Below are positions 1-5,682 of a stretch of 15,465 bases of DNA, piece by piece (within the stretch, counting starts at the first letter, position 1; every line of letters begins with the position of its first letter). This DNA is from Pseudomonadota bacterium (lineage in GTDB: Bacteria > Pseudomonadota > Gammaproteobacteria > Steroidobacterales > Steroidobacteraceae). A program made the translations under genes and the position numbers. The stretch is from assembly GCA_947454665.1 (NCBI GenBank), contig CANGMU010000035.1, forward strand, positions 1 through 15,465, given 5' to 3'. The notes beneath the pieces are model-generated. The model did not search any database. It was not told the DNA's origin and worked only from the letters and a program-made list of their open reading frames with translations.

Positions 1-2
1 AC

Positions 3-341
3 GGACCCTCGATCGCGATGTTGCAGAACCTCACGCCGTCGGCCAGGCGCGCTTCGACGACAGCCGTATTCGCCATGCTCATGGCACTGGTCGGCACGGG
101 CATCGGGCCGACGCTCGTGGGTTACGCGAGCGACCGGTTCGCATCGCGTGCCTTCAACGGGGATTTTGCCGTGGCCTGTCGTCCCGGTGTGCAAGCGGTT
201 GCTGAAGGCTGTGCGGCCGCATCGCTGCAGGGCCTGCGCCTGGCGATGATGATCGCCGTGCTGAGTTTCGCGTGGGCGGCCGTGCATTACCTGCTGGCGG
301 CGCGCGCCCTGCGCGCCGAGTTGGCCGCCGCCAGCGCCTGA
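3..341 (+). CDS. MFS transporter, C-terminal fragment (5' end outside window)
   Basis: The frame is open from the window edge to the TGA at 339-341, so this is the last ~112 residues of a longer protein; the ATG at 18 is internal. What is seen: an amphipathic start, then a glycine-rich helix with the pattern GTGIGPTLVGYASDRF, which is a typical MFS late-helix plus cytoplasmic-loop signature. A short loop with two cysteines follows, then a final hydrophobic helix (about LRLAMMIAVLSFAWAAVHYLLAA, broken here for length) and an Arg/Ala tail. The style resembles spinster-like MFS permeases of proteobacteria; the substrate cannot be inferred. It converges on the DUF3106 gene with only 3 bp between the stop codons, and I see no intrinsic terminator in that gap. 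It is probably unrelated to the cytochrome operon. Confidence 0.8.
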   Translation, partial: GPSIAMLQNLTPSARRASTTAVFAMLMALVGTGIGPTLVGYASDRFASRAFNGDFAVACRPGVQAVAEGCAAASLQGLRLAMMIAVLSFAWAAVHYLLAARALRAELAAASA

Positions 342-344
342 CCG

Positions 345-854
345 TCAGCGGCCGCGCTGACCACCACCGGGCCCGCCGGGTCCGCCCATTCCACCTGGGC
401 CGCCCATCCCGCCTCGGGGGCCGAGGCCAGCGCCGGGTCCGTCCTGCTGTTCACGGAAGCGCTCACGCAGTCGTTGGCGCTCGTCCGGCGGCAATTGCTG
501 GAATTGTTCGTATCGCTCGCGCAGGCGTTCCCGCTGCGCGGGAGGCAGGGCACGGACTTCGGCGCGCCGGCTTTCCACCCGTGCACGCTGTTCCGGTGAC
601 AACGCGTTCCAGCGCTGCAATCGCTCGCGGGCCTTTTCGTGTTGCGCGGCCGTCATCGCGCTCCAGCGTTGCGCACCCCGGGCCAGTCGCTCGCGACGAC
701 CCTCGGGCAGTTGGTCCCAGTCCGATTCGAGCGGCTTGAGTACGGTCTGTTGTTCCGGCGTGAGGTCCTTCCACGCCGGCGCGGCGGCGAACGCAGGCGG
801 CCCTGACAGGACGGCGAGAAGCAAAAGCGCGATGCGTGGCCCGTATCGATTCAT
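345..854 (-). CDS. DUF3106 domain protein, exported
   Basis: 169 residues. A signal peptide is clear: MNRYGPR, a hydrophobic stretch ALLLLAVLSG, then a likely cleavage after AFA near residue 23. Residues ~28-137 are a highly charged Arg/Glu/Gln region with recurring L-(S/P/T)-P-(E/A)-(Q/E)-(Q/R)-R motifs, the hallmark of DUF3106. Residues ~139-169 are a low-complexity Gly/Pro/Met tail (GGMGGPGG-type repeats) ending in Arg. The family is periplasmic and of unknown function, and is commonly found downstream of a small sigma factor and a DUF3619 gene. The ATG overlaps the TGA of the upstream 71-aa gene (ATGA at 851-854), indicating translational coupling. It is the last gene of the four-gene sigma operon. 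Confidence 0.85.
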   Translation of the reverse strand: MNRYGPRIALLLLAVLSGPPAFAAAPAWKDLTPEQQTVLKPLESDWDQLPEGRRERLARGAQRWSAMTAAQHEKARERLQRWNALSPEQRARVESRRAEVRALPPAQRERLRERYEQFQQLPPDERQRLRERFREQQDGPGAGLGPRGGMGGPGGMGGPGGPGGGQRGR

Positions 855-1066
855 GGTGTCGTCCCCTTGGCGTTCCGGTCCCCGCCGTCACGCTTCTTGC
901 GCGAGCCGGCGCGTTCCCGCGGCTTCTCGCTGTCGATCAGTGTTCCCTCGTCCTCGGCCCAGTCGCCCAGGAATTCCAGCAGTTCCAGCGGTGGCGGTTC
1001 GGACTTCTGGGGCGGCGTGGCCGCGGCTTGCGCGCTCATCAACAGCAGGGCCTCAAGCAGCGCCAT
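851..1066 (-). CDS. Small exported protein of the sigma-factor operon (71 aa)
   Basis: I do not recognise a named family. The start chosen is the ATG at 1064-1066, which lies inside the 3' end of the preceding gene (14-bp overlap) and gives a short signal-like N-terminus (MALLEALLLMSAQAAA). Residues ~17-26 are Pro/Lys/Ser-rich. Residues ~27-46 contain a conserved-looking acidic/aromatic motif, LELLEFLGDWAEDEGTLIDS. The remainder is strongly basic (PRERAGSRKKRDGG). A longer reading of the same frame reaches 1264, but it is the out-of-frame shadow of the anti-sigma-like gene. Its stop overlaps the DUF3106 start as ATGA. Small 'LEFLG' proteins of this kind are often seen between such a regulator and DUF3106, which supports it being real. 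Confidence 0.65.
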   Translation of the reverse strand: MALLEALLLMSAQAAATPPQKSEPPPLELLEFLGDWAEDEGTLIDSEKPRERAGSRKKRDGGDRNAKGTTP

Positions 1067-1439
1067 CGCGCCCCCGTTCCAGCCAGCGGTACAGGTCGAG
1101 GTCTTCGTAGAAATCCGCGTCGACGTCATCGGTGAGCACCTCGAACGCTTCAGCCCGCGCGGCGTGCGCGCTGCCGTCCGTCGCCGAGGTCGGTCCGACC
1201 TGCGACGGACGCAGCACGAGCAAGGTCGCGATGGCGACGGCCGTTGCCAGACCGCCCGAGGCATACAGCCAGCTCGTGCGTCGCGCCGATTCGCCGGCAG
1301 CGCCTACGGCCCGTGCGCGCGCCGCGCGCAGTCGCACCGTCGTGCCGATGTCGAGCGCGGTCTCTCGTTGACGCAGGCCCGCGCGCAGCCCGGCGGCGAG
1401 CGCCTTGTCGTGCGGTGACAGTTCATCGAAGCCGGTCAT
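1053..1439 (-). CDS. One-TM DUF3619-like protein, putative anti-sigma factor
   Basis: 128 residues. A cytoplasmic-type N-terminal region (residues 1-54) is rich in Arg/Ala with the pattern LRQRETALDIGTTVRLRAAR. One predicted membrane helix follows at ~56-77 (SWLYASGGLATAVAIATLLVL), then an acidic periplasmic C-terminus (EVLTDDVDADFYEDLDLY). The length, single helix and acidic D/E-F-Y-E-D-L-D-Y-W tail match the DUF3619 type of protein encoded directly after a small sigma factor. The anti-sigma role is inferred from topology and position; no zinc-binding ZAS motif (HxxxCxxC) is present. ATG 1437-1439 overlaps the sigma-factor TGA as ATGA, so expression is tightly coupled. Confidence 0.75.
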   Translation of the reverse strand: MTGFDELSPHDKALAAGLRAGLRQRETALDIGTTVRLRAARARAVGAAGESARRTSWLYASGGLATAVAIATLLVLRPSQVGPTSATDGSAHAARAEAFEVLTDDVDADFYEDLDLYRWLERGRDGAA

Positions 1440-2023
1440 GGCAGTTCTCCGTCCAATGCGTCGCGCAGGCTGGCCATGGCCCGCGACAGATGTGTCTTCA
1501 CGCTGCCTTCCGAGCAGCCCATGGCCCGCGCCGTCTCGGCGACAGGCAGCCCTTCCCAGACGCGCAGCTCGAAGGCCTCGCGTTGGCGCGTGGGCAGCCG
1601 CCCCAGCGCTGCCACGACCTGTTGCACCTGTTCGGCCTGGACCAGCGCCGTGGCGCCGTCCACTTGTGTCGGGTCGGAAAGCCGCGCGATGCCGTCCCCA
1701 GCGTCCATATCGTCCTCATCCTGCGCGTCGCGCCAGAAAAACAGCCGGCGTCGCAGCGTCTGCCGACGCTGCCAGTCGCGGATGCGGTTCGTCAGGATCC
1801 GCTGGAACAGGGCAGGCCATTCCTGGCCGGGTCGTGTTCCGTAATGCCGCGCCAGTTGCAGCATGGCGTCCTGCACCAGGTCCAGCGCCTCGTCCCGGTC
1901 CCGGGTTGCGCGCTGTGCACGCAGGAAGGCGCGGCGTTCCACGCTGGCGAGGAACGCGTCGAGATTGACCGGCGCCGTCGGGCGGTCGTCGGTCACGAGA
2001 TCCTGCAGGGCGGAGAGCAGCAA
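1436..2023 (-). CDS. RNA polymerase sigma-70 family factor (ECF-like)
   Basis: 195 residues from a TTG start. Region 2 is at ~22-90: the helix with RDRDEALDLVQDAML matches sigma region 2.1/2.2, followed by WPALFQRILTNRIRDWQRRQ (regions 2.3/2.4). A short acidic linker (DEDDMDAGDG) leads to region 4 at ~138-190, with LGRLPTRQREAFELRVWEGL and the helix-turn-helix ETARAMGCSEGSVKTHLSRA. The start is supported by AAGGA (minus strand, 2029-2033) 5 nt upstream of the TTG. A GTG nine codons later (Val10) is an alternative with AGGA 4 nt upstream. It heads the sigma / DUF3619-like / 71-aa / DUF3106 operon. Only 75 bp separate it from the upstream ankyrin gene on the same strand, so read-through from the oxidoreductase promoter is possible. 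Confidence 0.88.
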   Translation of the reverse strand: MLLSALQDLVTDDRPTAPVNLDAFLASVERRAFLRAQRATRDRDEALDLVQDAMLQLARHYGTRPGQEWPALFQRILTNRIRDWQRRQTLRRRLFFWRDAQDEDDMDAGDGIARLSDPTQVDGATALVQAEQVQQVVAALGRLPTRQREAFELRVWEGLPVAETARAMGCSEGSVKTHLSRAMASLRDALDGELP

Positions 2024-2098
2024 ACCGTTCCTTCGGGAAGGGCAGATGTGCGGGTTAACGCAGACTCCGCTGCGGCGTTGACAAACGGGTGCTGGGAT

Positions 2099-4129
2099 TC
2101 AGCGTGCCGCAAGCGCTGCGACCAGTGTGCTGCGCTTGAGTGCGGTGGCGATGTCGATCGCGTTCGCCCGCTCCTTGCTGCGCAGGTTCGGGTTGGCGCC
2201 GGCCGCGAGCAGGATGCGCGCTACGTCCGGGGTCCCTTCGCGTGCCGCAATCATCAACGCGGTTTCGCCGCGTGCATCGGTGGCATCGACCACAGCACCG
2301 GCCTTGAGCAGTTGTGTCACCGCATCCACATTGCCGGCGGCTGTTGCCTGCATCAAAGGTGTCGCACCGGTTTTCGTGCGTGCCTCTACCGATGCGCCGG
2401 CGGCGAGCAGTTGGCGAGACAGGTCGATCAGTCCCCGGCGCGTGGCAATGCCCAAGGCTGTCTCACCTTCGTTGTCGGCGGACTTGGGAGATGCCCCGGC
2501 CTGCAGCAAGGCCTGCGCCGAACGAGGCTGTCCGGCGAGCGTGGCAATCGACAGCGCATCACGGCCGGCAGCGTCGCGCAGCGCCGTCCCTGCGCGACGG
2601 GCCAGCAAGGCCTGCAGCATCGGCACGTCGTCCCGGCGAGCAGCCGCCATCAGGGCCGTGCGGCCATTGCGGTCTGCCACATCCGGTCTGGCGCCCCTGT
2701 CGAGCAGCATCAGTACGAGGTCGGTATGACCCGCGGTCGCCGCTTCGACCAGATACGGCGCACCACCGTTGCCCGTTCCCTCAGGGCTGGCGCCCCGGTC
2801 CAGCAAGAGTTTCGCCAGTTCGATATGGTGCTGCTGCAGGGCCACGCCGAGCGGAGACCTGTGCCGTACGTCGCGTGCGTCCGGATCGCCGCCTCGATCC
2901 AGCAGGATCCGCGCGGCATCCAGGGAACCGGATTCGGTGGCGACCAGCAGGGGCGTACTGCCCTGCGGGCCGGCGAGATTCGGGTTGGCCCCTGACTTCA
3001 GCAAGGTTTGCAGCAGTACTGTCGATCGACGCGTCGCGGCGACGTGGATATCCGGGTAACCGCTGTACAGGTCGTTAGCCGACTTGGCCCGCTGGACCTG
3101 CGTCAAAGGATCGGAGTCCGTCGCGTTGCGTCGCGAGGGTTCTGCGCCCGCTTTGCGCAAGGCGGCTACGACCGGCGTGTTGCTTTCCCGCAGGGCCTGG
3201 TCGAGCGGGCTTTCGCCCTGACGATTGCGCAGGTTCGGATTGGCGCCCGCTGCAAGCAGGGCGGCTACGCGTGCCGGATCTTCAGTGTGTGCCGCATGGT
3301 GTAGGGCGGTGTTGCCTGTGGCATCGACGGCATCGAGCGCGATGTGGGCCTGCAGCAGCTGGGGCAGCGCGATGGCCTTTGGCGCTGCCGCTGCGATCAT
3401 CAAGGCTGTCATGCCGTGGTTGTCGATGGCGTCTGGTGCTGCCCCTTGGGAAAGCAGCCAAGCCGTCGTTTCGCCGGCATCCGCGGCGGCTGCACGGGCC
3501 AGCGGCGTCCGGCCAAAGCCATCACGCACCTGCTTCAGGCTTGCATCGCTGAACCGCTGCAGCAGTCCGATGTCGTCCCGCTGGACTGCGTCGAAGAAGG
3601 CTTCCGCCACGACGGCAGTATCGGAGAGATCCTTTTCTGGCACGAAACCCAGCGGCAACCGACCGCCGTCCCGCAAGGTCCGGGCGCCGGGATGGCCGGC
3701 GTCGGCCGCGGTCTTGAGCCAGCGCTGGGCATCGTCCAGTGCCGCAGGGTCAGCGGATGCCGCCAGCGCGGACAATGCAAAGGCGGCACGGGCATCGCCC
3801 TTGCCGGCGGCAGATTCCAGCCAGCGGGTTGCGCTGCGACGATCGGGGGTGCCGAGATTGTCCGTGAGTTGCAGCAGCCCCAGCAGGTAGGCCGCATCGC
3901 GGTCCCCGGCCTTCGCGGCCGTCTCGAAATGGCTGGCAGCAGCGGCAAAGTCCAGTTCGCGGATCGATTGTTGTCCTGCTTCCAGCGCCTGGCCGGCACG
4001 GGACGTCGCGGTGACCGCTACGCGGTCCTTGCGGGCGGCCTGCAAGGGCTGCGATACCAGCAGGGCCGATGCAATGAGCAGACTGGCGATTGCTGTGTGG
4101 ACAGTGGGCGTGACGTCAGAGCGTGCCAT
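2099..4129 (-). CDS. Exported Sel1/ankyrin-repeat protein
   Basis: 676 residues from the ATG at 4127-4129. The frame extends upstream to 4192, but that part lies in the oxidoreductase gene and would precede the signal peptide. Signal peptide: MARSDV, a hydrophobic core TAIASLLIASALLVSQ, cleavage near LQA (residue ~31). Residues ~45-160 look like Sel1/TPR-type helical repeats (AAYLLGLLQL, RSATRWLESAAGKGDARAAF). From ~205 to the C-terminus there are about 14 ankyrin repeats with the usual G-x-T-A/P-L-x-x-A and LL-x-x-G-A-x-P/V-D/N pattern; the fourth and fifth are separated by a short insert (~355-375) and the last is partial. Both repeat types mediate protein-protein contacts; the signal peptide places it in the periplasm. 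It overlaps the 3' end of the oxidoreductase gene by 14 bp, implying a shared transcript and perhaps a scaffold or partner role in the electron-transfer system (inference). Confidence 0.88.
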   Translation of the reverse strand: MARSDVTPTVHTAIASLLIASALLVSQPLQAARKDRVAVTATSRAGQALEAGQQSIRELDFAAAASHFETAAKAGDRDAAYLLGLLQLTDNLGTPDRRSATRWLESAAGKGDARAAFALSALAASADPAALDDAQRWLKTAADAGHPGARTLRDGGRLPLGFVPEKDLSDTAVVAEAFFDAVQRDDIGLLQRFSDASLKQVRDGFGRTPLARAAAADAGETTAWLLSQGAAPDAIDNHGMTALMIAAAAPKAIALPQLLQAHIALDAVDATGNTALHHAAHTEDPARVAALLAAGANPNLRNRQGESPLDQALRESNTPVVAALRKAGAEPSRRNATDSDPLTQVQRAKSANDLYSGYPDIHVAATRRSTVLLQTLLKSGANPNLAGPQGSTPLLVATESGSLDAARILLDRGGDPDARDVRHRSPLGVALQQHHIELAKLLLDRGASPEGTGNGGAPYLVEAATAGHTDLVLMLLDRGARPDVADRNGRTALMAAARRDDVPMLQALLARRAGTALRDAAGRDALSIATLAGQPRSAQALLQAGASPKSADNEGETALGIATRRGLIDLSRQLLAAGASVEARTKTGATPLMQATAAGNVDAVTQLLKAGAVVDATDARGETALMIAAREGTPDVARILLAAGANPNLRSKERANAIDIATALKRSTLVAALAAR

Positions 4130-5423
4130 GCTTGGTTTCCGTATGGATGCCGATCTTCTGCAGCAGCGCGGTGGGCAGGACGCCTCCGGCACTGATGATG
4201 ACCGCGTCGTTCTCGATCGTCACGAGACCGTCGTCGCAGTCCACCTGGACGGCGCGCTCGTCGATGCGTTTCACATTCGATTTCAGCAGGGTGCGCAGGC
4301 GACCGGAGCGGATCGCAGCGTCAACGCGTTCGCGGTTCTTGGCTTTCGCGCGCTGGAAGGCGTCGCCCCGGTAGGACAGCGTGACTTCAGTGCCTGGCAC
4401 TTCGGCGATGCTGGCTGCAGCCTCGAGCGCGCTGTCCCCGCCGCCGACAACGAGCACCTTTTTGCCTTGGTACTGCTCGGCATCCACCAGTCGGTAGACA
4501 ACCTTGGGCAGTTGCTCGCCATCGACGCCGAGCTTGCGCGGTGTGCCACGCCGCCTGATCGACAGCAGCACTTTGCGTGTGCGGAAGTCGCCCTTGTCCG
4601 TGTGGACGATGAAGCCGCCCTCGATGCGCTCGATCGACTCCATTTTGGTGTTATATCCGATGCGCACGCCGGAGACTTTCTCCGCTTGCTTCCAGAATTC
4701 CAGCAACTCTTCCTTGCTCGTGTTGCGGAACCGCACCTTGCCGACGATCGCCAGTTCGGCAGGCTGCGTCATGACGATCTTGCCGCGCGGATACTGGAAG
4801 ACGGCACCGCCGAGTGATTCCTGCTCGATCGTGACGAATCGCATCTTGCGCGACAGGGCCATCAGCGAGGCGGAGAAGCCGGCGGGGCCTGCGCCGACGA
4901 TCACCAGATCGAGGCAGTCCGCCGCGGGCGGCGCAGGATTCGATGCGATGTATTCCACTACCTTGCGGCCTTGCTCCACCGCATTGCGGATCAGACCCAT
5001 GCCGCCGAGTTCGCCGGCGATGTAGATGCCGGGAACACTGGTTTCGAATTCGGGGGACAGGGTGGGGATGTCCACGCCACGTCGTTCCGTACCGAAAACC
5101 AGCGTAATCGCGCTGACCGGGCAGGCGGCGCGACAGGCGCCGTGGCCGATGCAGTCGCTCGCGTTGATGAGGCTTGCCCGTCCGTTGATGAGCCCGAGCA
5201 CCTTGTGTTCCTTCTGCTCCGGGCAGGCGCGCACGCAGGCGCCACACCCTATGCACAGGCCCTGGTCGATGACCGGATGCAGGGAAACCGGCTCGGTGAG
5301 GCCAGCCTGGGCAGCATCATCGCGGGCCTCAAGGTTGCTGCGTTCCGCACGTTGCCGGCGGCGCAGGTACCACGACCAGATGAGCAGCATCGGTATGGCG
5401 TAGACGGCGAGGGTAAGGTCCAT
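4116..5423 (-). CDS. Membrane-anchored 2x[4Fe-4S] / FAD / NAD(P) oxidoreductase
   Basis: 435 residues. Residues ~4-20 are a single membrane helix followed by RRRQRAER, so the soluble part should be cytoplasmic by the positive-inside rule. Residues ~50-110 are a bacterial ferredoxin domain: Cys57, 60, 63, 67 in the canonical C-x2-C-x2-C-x3-CP spacing, then Cys91, His94, Cys97, Cys101, where His replaces the second Cys. Residues 177-182 (GAGPAG) are the FAD Rossmann motif and 327-332 (GGGDSA) the NAD(P) Rossmann motif, as in thioredoxin-reductase-like flavoproteins. No redox-active CxxC lies in the NAD(P) domain, so it is not a thioredoxin reductase. The segment FETSVPGIYIAGE (~126-138), normally C-terminal in this fold, lies before the FAD motif. 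Likely role: NAD(P)H/Fe-S electron exchange feeding the divergent cytochrome operon (inference). The start ATG has no strong Shine-Dalgarno. Confidence 0.9.
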   Translation of the reverse strand: MDLTLAVYAIPMLLIWSWYLRRRQRAERSNLEARDDAAQAGLTEPVSLHPVIDQGLCIGCGACVRACPEQKEHKVLGLINGRASLINASDCIGHGACRAACPVSAITLVFGTERRGVDIPTLSPEFETSVPGIYIAGELGGMGLIRNAVEQGRKVVEYIASNPAPPAADCLDLVIVGAGPAGFSASLMALSRKMRFVTIEQESLGGAVFQYPRGKIVMTQPAELAIVGKVRFRNTSKEELLEFWKQAEKVSGVRIGYNTKMESIERIEGGFIVHTDKGDFRTRKVLLSIRRRGTPRKLGVDGEQLPKVVYRLVDAEQYQGKKVLVVGGGDSALEAAASIAEVPGTEVTLSYRGDAFQRAKAKNRERVDAAIRSGRLRTLLKSNVKRIDERAVQVDCDDGLVTIENDAVIISAGGVLPTALLQKIGIHTETKHGTL

Positions 5424-5491
5424 CGAAATGGCTGCGGTGTCTTCTGTAACCTGAACCAGGAAGGATCACATGCCGGAGGGCTTCTGCCCAT

Positions 5492-5518
5492 GCGAATGCA
5501 AGGAATTCGGGCATTCGC
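5492..5518. repeat. Perfect 8-bp inverted repeat, candidate operator or hairpin
   Basis: GCGAATGC at 5492-5499 and GCATTCGC at 5511-5518 are exact reverse complements separated by 11 bp. The spacer contains the palindrome GAATTC (5503-5508) almost exactly at the centre of symmetry. The element sits about 70 bp upstream of the oxidoreductase start and about 165 bp upstream of the cytochrome-operon start. It could be a dimeric regulator site controlling both directions, or a leader hairpin of the minus-strand transcript. Function is not shown by sequence alone. Confidence 0.4.
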
Positions 5519-5642
5519 GATCCAGAATGCGTGAACTGCCGCACATCTTCACAAGTGTCGCAACCTCGCGACGATACCGGATGCGGCGTGCGTACCGTAT
5601 CATTGCGGGTGGGGCATCCAACGTCCCGAAATTCAACTGATT

Positions 5643-5677
5643 TCCCAAGGATCCCAAGGATCCCAAGGATCCCAAGG
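5643..5677 (+). repeat. 9-bp tandem repeat (3.9 copies) overlapping the ribosome-binding site
   Basis: The unit TCCCAAGGA occurs three times exactly (5643-5651, 5652-5660, 5661-5669) and then as TCCCAAGG (5670-5677). Each copy contains AAGG(A), a Shine-Dalgarno-like core. The last AAGG (5674-5677) lies 5 nt before the ATG at 5683 and is the functional-looking site; the others are spare copies at 9-nt steps. The array ends immediately before the first gene of the cytochrome operon. Confidence 0.8.
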
Positions 5678-5682
5678 CGCCC

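Larger units (their letters stand above)
5424..5682. promoter_or_regulatory. Divergent intergenic region between oxidoreductase and cytochrome operons
   Basis: This 259-bp gap is the only real intergenic stretch in the window and must hold the promoters for both the minus-strand oxidoreductase/ankyrin genes and the plus-strand cytochrome operon. A TATCAT at 5598-5603 matches a -10 box (5/6) for the plus strand, but no convincing -35 lies 17 bp upstream, so an activator-dependent promoter is possible. Flanking it is a 5-bp inverted pair, GATAC (5573-5577) and GTATC (5597-5601). A small GTCGC/GCGAC stem occurs at 5557-5572. I see no FNR-type TTGAT-N4-ATCAA site. No coding frame here looks real. 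Confidence 0.45.

Noticed and set aside
341..345. Terminator between the convergent MFS and DUF3106 genes
   Set aside because: Only 3 bp separate the stop codons and no GC hairpin followed by a T-run is seen on either strand there.
2078..2083. TTGACA on the plus strand resembling a -35 box
   Set aside because: No matching -10 follows at a suitable distance and a plus-strand transcript would only run antisense to the ankyrin gene.
1244..2995. A 583-codon plus-strand open frame
   Set aside because: It lies opposite the sigma factor and ankyrin genes, which have clear domains; its own product has no domain and no signal.
4130..4192. Longer start for the ankyrin protein
   Set aside because: The extra 21 residues (Cys- and Pro-rich) lie inside the oxidoreductase gene and would bury the signal peptide; ATG 4127-4129 puts the signal peptide at the N-terminus.
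4116..5423. Annotation as thioredoxin reductase
   Set aside because: The fold is similar, but the redox-active CxxC in the NAD(P) domain is missing and a ferredoxin domain and membrane anchor are present.
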